Positions 6,615 through 10,431 of a DNA stretch of 10,431 nt are shown here, in pieces (the stretch's first letter is position 1; each line of letters opens with the position of its first letter). This stretch comes from Akkermansia sp. Its GTDB lineage: Bacteria > Verrucomicrobiota > Verrucomicrobiia > Verrucomicrobiales > Akkermansiaceae. The stretch covers positions 1 to 10,431 of the forward strand of contig JAFZGH010000102.1 of assembly GCA_017555465.1 (NCBI GenBank), given 5' to 3'. The position numbers were made by a program, and so were the translations under genes. The notes beneath the pieces were generated by a model. That model worked only from the letters and a program-made list of their open reading frames with translations. It was not told the DNA's origin and made no database searches.

Positions 6615-6687
6615 TGGCTCGGGACGGGATCGAACCGCCGACACGCGGATTTTCAATCCGCTGCTCTACCAACTGAGCTACCGAGCC
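6615..6687 (-). tRNA. tRNA-Phe (anticodon GAA)
   Basis: The 73-base cloverleaf has acceptor GGCTCGG (6687-6681) paired with CCGAGCC (6622-6616) and discriminator A at 6615. The anticodon stem GCGGA/TCCGC encloses the loop TTGAAAA, giving anticodon GAA. The D arm GCTCAGTTGGTAGAGC and the T arm with GGTTCGATCCC are standard. CCA is not encoded; the 3' end runs straight into eight T on the transcribed strand. Confidence 0.97.
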
Positions 6688-6722
6688 ATTCTGCAAGCCC
6701 GTCTTGGACGGGGTGCGGCGGA

Positions 6723-6751
6723 AGTATACACCAGATCCACCTGCAATGCAA
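6723..6751 (-). promoter_or_regulatory. Promoter of the tRNA-Phe/tRNA-Pro pair
   Basis: On the minus strand TTGCAT (6751-6746) and TATACT (6728-6723) are exactly 17 bases apart. The start is predicted near 6716, about 29 bases before mature tRNA-Phe. The bases after the -10 box (TCCGCC) are GC-rich, as in stringently controlled stable-RNA promoters; such control is inferred. An A/T-rich stretch lies just upstream (6752-6780) and could act as an UP-like element. Confidence 0.75.
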
Positions 6752-6789
6752 GCCAAAATTTATACTTTTTTTTCGTTTTTTATGACCAG

Positions 6790-6832
6790 TGGCTACACTC
6801 TCCTGATTATCAAAGGCTGCGGAGTGTAGCCA
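6790..6832 (-). repeat. 11-bp inverted repeat at the 3' end of the HAD gene
   Basis: TGGCTACACTC (6790-6800) is a perfect inverted copy of GAGTGTAGCCA (6822-6832), with 21 bases between. The arm at 6822-6832 lies inside the last HAD codons; the stop (6810-6812) is in the loop. On the transcribed strand the hairpin is followed by an A-rich rather than T-rich stretch, so it is not a classic intrinsic terminator but may still protect or end the mRNA. Confidence 0.65.
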
Positions 6833-7463
6833 GCAGGGCGCGCAGGGAGGAGCAGCGGTAGGCGGCGCGGGAGAAATCGCTGCTTTCGGTCATGCGGTTG
6901 GGAATGGCCACGCAGGGGATGGCGGCATTCTGGGCGGCTATGGTGCCGTTTTCTGAGTCCTCGATGATGAGGCAATCTGCTTTTTCGAGTCCCAGGCATT
7001 GCTGGGCGGCTTCAAACAGTGCGGGGTTGGGTTTCACGGAGTAGCCGTCTGTGCGGGTGAAAACGCCGGCAAAGCGGCCATATATGCCGAGTTTTTCCAG
7101 CCAGCCCTGCACCCAGCGGCGGGAGGAGGAAGAGGCCACCGTTATGCCGATGCCCTGCTCTGCGCACCAGTCCAGCAATTCCAGCGCGCCATCCATGAGC
7201 CCACTGCGCTCTAAATCCGCCTCCAGCATAGCCTGCCGGGCGGGGGTCTCCTGCTCCCAGTCGTATTTCTTACCCGTCAGCTTTTCAAGATGCGCGGCGG
7301 GGTCCCAGTGGGAATAGCCAGCTCCCAGACAGGGGGCATAGGTGGCTATGGTGATTTCCTGCCCCTCCCGGGCGTAGAGATGCACCCAGGATTGAAAGAT
7401 AGCCCACTCGGTGTCGACAAGCACACCGTCGAAGTCAAAGATGATTCCTTTCGGCAGACGCAT
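6810..7463 (-). CDS. HAD-superfamily hydrolase, beta-phosphoglucomutase/phosphatase-like
   Basis: The 217-aa protein has all four HAD motifs. Motif I, 'DFDGVLVDTE' (10-19), has nucleophile Asp10 and acid/base Asp12. Motif II Ser111 is in 'VASSSSRRW'. Motif III Lys144 is in 'SVKPNP'. Motif IV Glu168-Asp169 is in 'IIEDSENG', which binds magnesium. A helical cap of about 70 residues sits between motifs I and II, the subclass I arrangement shared by beta-phosphoglucomutases, phosphoglycolate phosphatases and small sugar-phosphate phosphatases. The 'GVLVDTE' and 'KPNPALF' forms fit the beta-phosphoglucomutase-like group, whose members range from phosphomutases to broad phosphatases, so the substrate cannot be fixed. 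It begins 11 bases after the permease stop and is the third gene of the operon. No Shine-Dalgarno is visible. An inverted repeat covers the end of the coding region. Confidence 0.9.
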   Translation of the reverse strand: MRLPKGIIFDFDGVLVDTEWAIFQSWVHLYAREGQEITIATYAPCLGAGYSHWDPAAHLEKLTGKKYDWEQETPARQAMLEADLERSGLMDGALELLDWCAEQGIGITVASSSSRRWVQGWLEKLGIYGRFAGVFTRTDGYSVKPNPALFEAAQQCLGLEKADCLIIEDSENGTIAAQNAAIPCVAIPNRMTESSDFSRAAYRCSSLRALLATLRSL

Positions 7464-7474
7464 GTGGCGGGCAA

Positions 7475-8836
7475 TCAGGGTTCACCTTTGAGCTTGGCGC
7501 TCATCCACTCGCGCACGGAGCGGTGCGCCAGGTTCTTGATGAACAGGTAAATGGCTATCAGAATGTACAGGAAGTTCGGAATCCACGCGCTCAGCCAGGC
7601 CTGCATGACACCAGCCTCACCCAAGGCGGGGAACACGCGGTATAGGAAGAGCATGAGCGCGGCCAGCAATACAGCAATACCGATGCCTTTCATCGTGCCG
7701 CGGCGCTGGAATGTCACTGCGCTGGGAATAGCCAGCAGCACAAGCACCATGCAGGAGAATACACGGGCAATGCGCACGTGCCATTCGGTGCGTTTCTTGC
7801 GGCGGTCTTCCCGGGAACCGGCACCTGATGAGATGTATTCATACAGCGCAGAAGTACCCATGGAATCAATGCGGTCATTATACCCGGGGCTGATAATCTG
7901 GTAGGGTTTTTCCTCGAAGGCAAGCGTAAGTGTTTCCATGAAGGAATCATCCTTGGGGCGCACGCCGGGGGCTGCCATTTCGCGGGTGTAGACATTGCTG
8001 AGCGTCCAGGTAGAGTCCTCCTTGTTCCACACGGCCTTGGTGGCGCGGTACTGCTTGAGCTGGCGCCCGCGCACTTCCGAATCAAACTGGTCAATAGTCA
8101 CCCCCAGCATCGGGTCGCCAGGGCTGGTGGCGGGGGCGGGGGTTTCGATGCGCCAGATGCGGGCGGTGGCATCGCTGCGGTACACGATGGAGCGGGGTGT
8201 TCCGTCGGGCTTGGTTTTCTTCTTCATGACCATTTCACGGTACATGGAACCACTGGGGGCCCAGTGGAAGCCGCAGATACCATACGCCAGCGCCACGAGC
8301 GCCCCCATGATGAAGATGGGACGGCAGACACGCAACAGGGAACGGCCGGACTGAAGCATGCCGACAATCTCACTGCCACCGCAAAGCTTACTGAGACACC
8401 ACAGCGTACCCATGAGCAGGGTGTACGGCAGAATCTGGTAGAGGAACATGGGCAGCTGGGTACCGTAGAAACGCAGAGCCTCGATTACCGGATTATCAAA
8501 ACGGGAACGGAATCGCTCCATGTTATCCGTAAAGTCCGCCAGAATGTAGATGAGCAGCAGAATGAGCGTGCACATCAGGAAGTAGGTGACGAAATTGCGA
8601 GTCATGTAGCGGTCCATGGTTCCCATGAACCCGTAGAAAACAGCCCCCAGGAAGGGAAGATAACAGAGCAGAGCCAGGAAGATGGGACGGCAGAGCTGCT
8701 CTATCGGGTAAGTTGATGGCATACCGGGCACTTCCCATCTCATTTGTTCCAATTCAATCGGTACGATGTACAAGGCCAGCAGCGTGCCCAGTAACAGCAG
8801 TGTCAGAGCAGGAAGTGTTCGGCGGATGAAGGACAT
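7475..8836 (-). CDS. LptF/LptG-family permease with extended N-terminus
   Basis: LptF and LptG are the inner-membrane halves of the LptB2FG ABC transporter that lifts lipopolysaccharide onto the Lpt bridge. From residue 74 ('MDRYMTRNFVTYF') this 453-aa protein follows the family. It has membrane helices at about 84-103, 128-148 and 173-190, a soluble periplasmic beta-jellyroll-like domain at about 195-350, and then helices at about 356-376, 383-403 and 413-433. The family is usually nearer 350-400 aa. Here about 73 extra residues at the front add two helices (about 8-27 and 51-70) joined by a short loop. As an even number they keep the N-terminus cytoplasmic, in line with Arg5-Arg6. Whether it acts as LptF or LptG cannot be told, and the partner and LptB are not in the window. 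It is the middle gene of an operon, 38 bases after the phosphoesterase stop and 11 before the HAD start. No Shine-Dalgarno is visible. Confidence 0.88.
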   Translation of the reverse strand: MSFIRRTLPALTLLLLGTLLALYIVPIELEQMRWEVPGMPSTYPIEQLCRPIFLALLCYLPFLGAVFYGFMGTMDRYMTRNFVTYFLMCTLILLLIYILADFTDNMERFRSRFDNPVIEALRFYGTQLPMFLYQILPYTLLMGTLWCLSKLCGGSEIVGMLQSGRSLLRVCRPIFIMGALVALAYGICGFHWAPSGSMYREMVMKKKTKPDGTPRSIVYRSDATARIWRIETPAPATSPGDPMLGVTIDQFDSEVRGRQLKQYRATKAVWNKEDSTWTLSNVYTREMAAPGVRPKDDSFMETLTLAFEEKPYQIISPGYNDRIDSMGTSALYEYISSGAGSREDRRKKRTEWHVRIARVFSCMVLVLLAIPSAVTFQRRGTMKGIGIAVLLAALMLFLYRVFPALGEAGVMQAWLSAWIPNFLYILIAIYLFIKNLAHRSVREWMSAKLKGEP

Positions 8837-8874
8837 TGGCGGAAGAGAGTTTTCAGAGAGTGTGGTAAGTTTTC

Positions 8875-9672
8875 TTATTGGCCATTGCCGAGGCGTTCAG
8901 CCAGATATTCCGGCAAGCCCACCGCCAGCACAGCCTGCTGGGCAGAGGCCACATCGTACTCTACGCGCCGGAGAGTAACCGTTGCGGTATCGGAATCGTA
9001 AATGGCATAGCAGGCGCGGGGGTCCCCATCCCGGGGTTGCCCTACTGAACCAACATTGATAAAGTATTTAAGCCCCAGCTGCAGTTTCACCTCGGTCTGG
9101 CCTTCTGCGCGCAGTTGCTGCCAGCACTCGTGTAATTCGGCAGCATGGCGGCCATCCCAGGTAAAGACACGGGGCTGGTGGGTGTGCCCATGGAAACAAA
9201 GCGGCAGGAACTGGCGATTGAAATTACCCGTGGCGTCATTCGCATTGAGAATATAATTCCAGGCCTGCGGCTGATCCAGACAGGAATGCACCATGACAAA
9301 CTTGGAACGCTCAATACGCTGCAGCGGCAGGCGACGCAGCCATGTGATACTTTCATCATCAATACACGACGCGTTCCATTCCATAGCCTGGCGGGCCAGT
9401 GGATTCATCCGCACTTCCATCAAATCCCGCTGCATGTCAGGATCGCGCATCGCCTGGGCAAAACGCACCACTTCTTCATCGTGATTTCCTTTCACCACCG
9501 GACACCCGATAGCCCGTATTTCATTCACGCATTCCTGAGGATAAGCGTTATAACCCACCACATCACCAAGACACACCACATCGGTGCATTGCTCGCACTG
9601 GTAATCAGCCATAACGGCATAAAGCGCGTGCAAATTAGAATGAATATCACTGATGACCGCAGTTCTCGGCAT
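8875..9672 (-). CDS. Calcineurin-like metallophosphoesterase
   Basis: The 265-aa protein has the full two-metal motif set. This is Asp9 and His11 in 'SDIHSN', Asp37 in 'LGDVVG', Asn63-His64-Asp65 in 'GNHD', His129 in 'VHS' and His163/His165 in 'GHTH'. The later 'INVGSVGQPRDGDP' is typical of the MJ0936/YfcE-like branch, whose members cleave phosphodiesters such as cyclic nucleotides or act on phosphomonoesters; the real substrate is unknown. There is no signal peptide, so it is cytoplasmic. I chose the ATG at 9672 rather than an in-frame GTG at 9681. The protein then starts directly at strand 1 of the fold, and the GTG would lie upstream of the predicted transcription start. It is the first gene of the operon with the LPS permease and the HAD hydrolase, transcribed away from hrpB. 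A link to envelope control is only a guess from this context. Confidence 0.9.
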   Translation of the reverse strand: MPRTAVISDIHSNLHALYAVMADYQCEQCTDVVCLGDVVGYNAYPQECVNEIRAIGCPVVKGNHDEEVVRFAQAMRDPDMQRDLMEVRMNPLARQAMEWNASCIDDESITWLRRLPLQRIERSKFVMVHSCLDQPQAWNYILNANDATGNFNRQFLPLCFHGHTHQPRVFTWDGRHAAELHECWQQLRAEGQTEVKLQLGLKYFINVGSVGQPRDGDPRACYAIYDSDTATVTLRRVEYDVASAQQAVLAVGLPEYLAERLGNGQ

Positions 9673-9685
9673 AGGTAACACTCAT

Positions 9686-9714
9686 CTTATACCATATTTA
9701 CCGCGGCTCTGCAA
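9686..9714 (-). promoter_or_regulatory. Promoter of the phosphoesterase-permease-HAD operon
   Basis: On the minus strand TTGCAG (9714-9709) and TATAAG (9691-9686) are 17 bases apart. The predicted start near 9679 gives a leader of about 7 bases before the ATG at 9672, too short for a Shine-Dalgarno. Confidence 0.6.
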
Positions 9715-9748
9715 GTCCTGAATTTAAGCTTTTGCAATCCTCCGCCGC

Positions 9749-9778
9749 TTGACTTCCTCTGCGGAGATAGTGTACAAT
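9749..9778 (+). promoter_or_regulatory. hrpB: Promoter of hrpB
   Basis: TTGACT (9749-9754) and TACAAT (9773-9778) are 18 bases apart, a near-consensus sigma70 pair. The predicted start near 9785 leaves about 4 bases before the ATG at 9789. An in-frame ATG at 9777 overlaps the -10 box and should not be in the mRNA. A 6-bp dyad, CTCCGC (9740-9745) and GCGGAG (9761-9766), brackets the -35 box and could be an operator, though this is weak. Confidence 0.65.
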
Positions 9779-9788
9779 GCGCGCGCAG

Positions 9789-10431
9789 ATGTTACCCATT
9801 GAGCAGATACGCAGCGAGATACTGGAAGCCGTGCGGCAGCCGGGGTTCTGCGTGTTGCTGAGCGCGCCGACCGGCAGCGGCAAATCCACCCGTGTGCCGG
9901 GCATGCTGATAAAAGCCGGATGGGGAGAGAAAGGAACGATTATTGTGGTGCAGCCGCGGCGGCTGGCAGCCCGGCTGCTAGCGGGATATGTGGCGCGGCA
10001 ATTCCCTTGCAGACTGGGGCAGGAGGTGGGCTACACCGTGCGTTTTGACTCCCAGCGCAGCGCTGCCACGCGCATTCTGTTTGTGACAGATGGCATTCTG
10101 GAGCGACGGCTCACCGAAGACCCGGAGCTGCGCGGCGTTTCGGCCGTGATTTTTGATGAAGTGCACGAGCGCCGCCTGAGCGGCGATTTGTGCCTGGCGC
10201 GAGTGCTGGAACTGCAGCGCAGCACCCGCCCGGAAATCGGCGTATTCGTGATGTCTGCCACGCTGGAGCTGGACAAACTGCAGGGCTACCTGCCGCAGGC
10301 CACCGTGCTGCGGGCCGAGGGGCGACTCTATCCGGTGGAGGTGAGTTACCGCCAGCCTGTTCCGGTGCGCAACAAGTTCGGCTATGTGCAGCCCCCGCCT
10401 GTGTGGGAACAATGTGCCGAAGCCGTGCGCA
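9789..10431 (+). CDS. hrpB: ATP-dependent DEAH-box helicase HrpB, N-terminal part (runs off window)
   Basis: The 214 visible codons are the first RecA-like domain of a DEAH/DExH RNA-helicase-type protein. The Walker A motif is 'APTGSGKST' (26-34), motif Ia is 'QPRRLAA' (55-61), 'VTDGILERRL' (99-108) follows, motif II is 'DEVHER' (123-128) and motif III is 'SAT' (156-158). The line-up with E. coli HrpB is close from the start ('LLSAPTGSGKST', 'LAAR', 'DGILERRL', 'EGRLYPVE'); most HrpB proteins read DEFHER where this one has DEVHER. HrpB proteins are generally over 800 aa, so about three quarters lies beyond the window. Its cellular role is poorly defined, although HrpB has been linked to RNA metabolism. 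The ATG at 9789 matches the family N-terminus, while the in-frame ATG at 9777 lies in the promoter. It is transcribed divergently from the phosphoesterase operon, 116 bases away. Confidence 0.93.
   Translation, partial: MLPIEQIRSEILEAVRQPGFCVLLSAPTGSGKSTRVPGMLIKAGWGEKGTIIVVQPRRLAARLLAGYVARQFPCRLGQEVGYTVRFDSQRSAATRILFVTDGILERRLTEDPELRGVSAVIFDEVHERRLSGDLCLARVLELQRSTRPEIGVFVMSATLELDKLQGYLPQATVLRAEGRLYPVEVSYRQPVPVRNKFGYVQPPPVWEQCAEAVR

Noticed and set aside
9673..9681. GTG start at 9681 for the metallophosphoesterase
   Set aside because: It would lie upstream of the predicted transcription start and adds three residues before a fold that begins naturally at the ATG at 9672.
9777..9788. In-frame ATG at 9777 as the hrpB start
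   Set aside because: It overlaps the TACAAT -10 box, so it should be upstream of the mRNA 5' end; the family N-terminus fits the ATG at 9789. A transcription start further upstream would reopen this.
1..10431. Mobile element, CRISPR array, toxin-antitoxin pair or phage-defence cluster
   Set aside because: No transposase, integrase, direct-repeat array or defence gene is visible; the tRNA genes have no adjacent integrase or repeated 3' end. The region reads as ordinary chromosome with no clear new multi-gene system.

Overview
The window looks like ordinary chromosome of a moderately GC-rich bacterium (roughly 55-60% GC by eye) that is probably Gram-negative. A LptF/LptG-type lipopolysaccharide permease points to an outer membrane, and IspD points to the MEP isoprenoid route. 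A secreted GH95-type fucosidase, a DnaJ-membrane-Sel1 protein and very poor Shine-Dalgarno signals suggest a Verrucomicrobiota (Akkermansia-like), mucin- or glycan-feeding organism. That assignment is inference; no rRNA or other marker gene is present.

Layout, left to right. (1) Plus strand, 1-3036: the C-terminal part of a protein ending in an FHA phosphothreonine-recognition domain, then a complete 839-aa secreted GH95 glycoside hydrolase with a poly-lysine C-terminus, closed by a strong intrinsic terminator. (2) Plus strand, 3073-3689: a one-gene unit for an unrecognised helical 193-aa protein with a histone-like basic tail. (3) Minus strand, 6437 down to 3694: a tight four-gene operon of yqeY, ispD, an atypical NAD(P)-binding SDR/epimerase and a DnaJ-TM-Sel1 protein. 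It converges on the 193-aa gene, and one bidirectional hairpin holds both stop codons. (4) Minus strand, 6751-6499: a tRNA-Phe(GAA)/tRNA-Pro(TGG) pair behind a good sigma70-type promoter. (5) Minus strand, 9714-6790: an operon of metallophosphoesterase, LptF/LptG-family permease (with two extra N-terminal membrane helices) and a HAD phosphatase/phosphomutase, ending in an 11-bp inverted repeat. (6) Plus strand, 9749 to the window end: the N-terminal part of the DEAH helicase HrpB, divergent from (5).

The genes are mostly housekeeping (tRNA, isoprenoid precursor synthesis, envelope lipid transport, RNA helicase). The GH95 enzyme, the FHA protein and the 193-aa protein are the more accessory part. 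I see no mobile element, CRISPR array, toxin-antitoxin pair or recognisable new multi-gene system. The most notable cross-window pattern is that all four protein-gene promoters I can read place the predicted transcription start at, or only a few bases before, the start codon. This suggests leaderless or near-leaderless mRNAs. The other points worth a look are the lysine tail on the fucosidase, the shared terminator over two stop codons, the extended LptF/G protein and the DnaJ-TM-Sel1 fusion.
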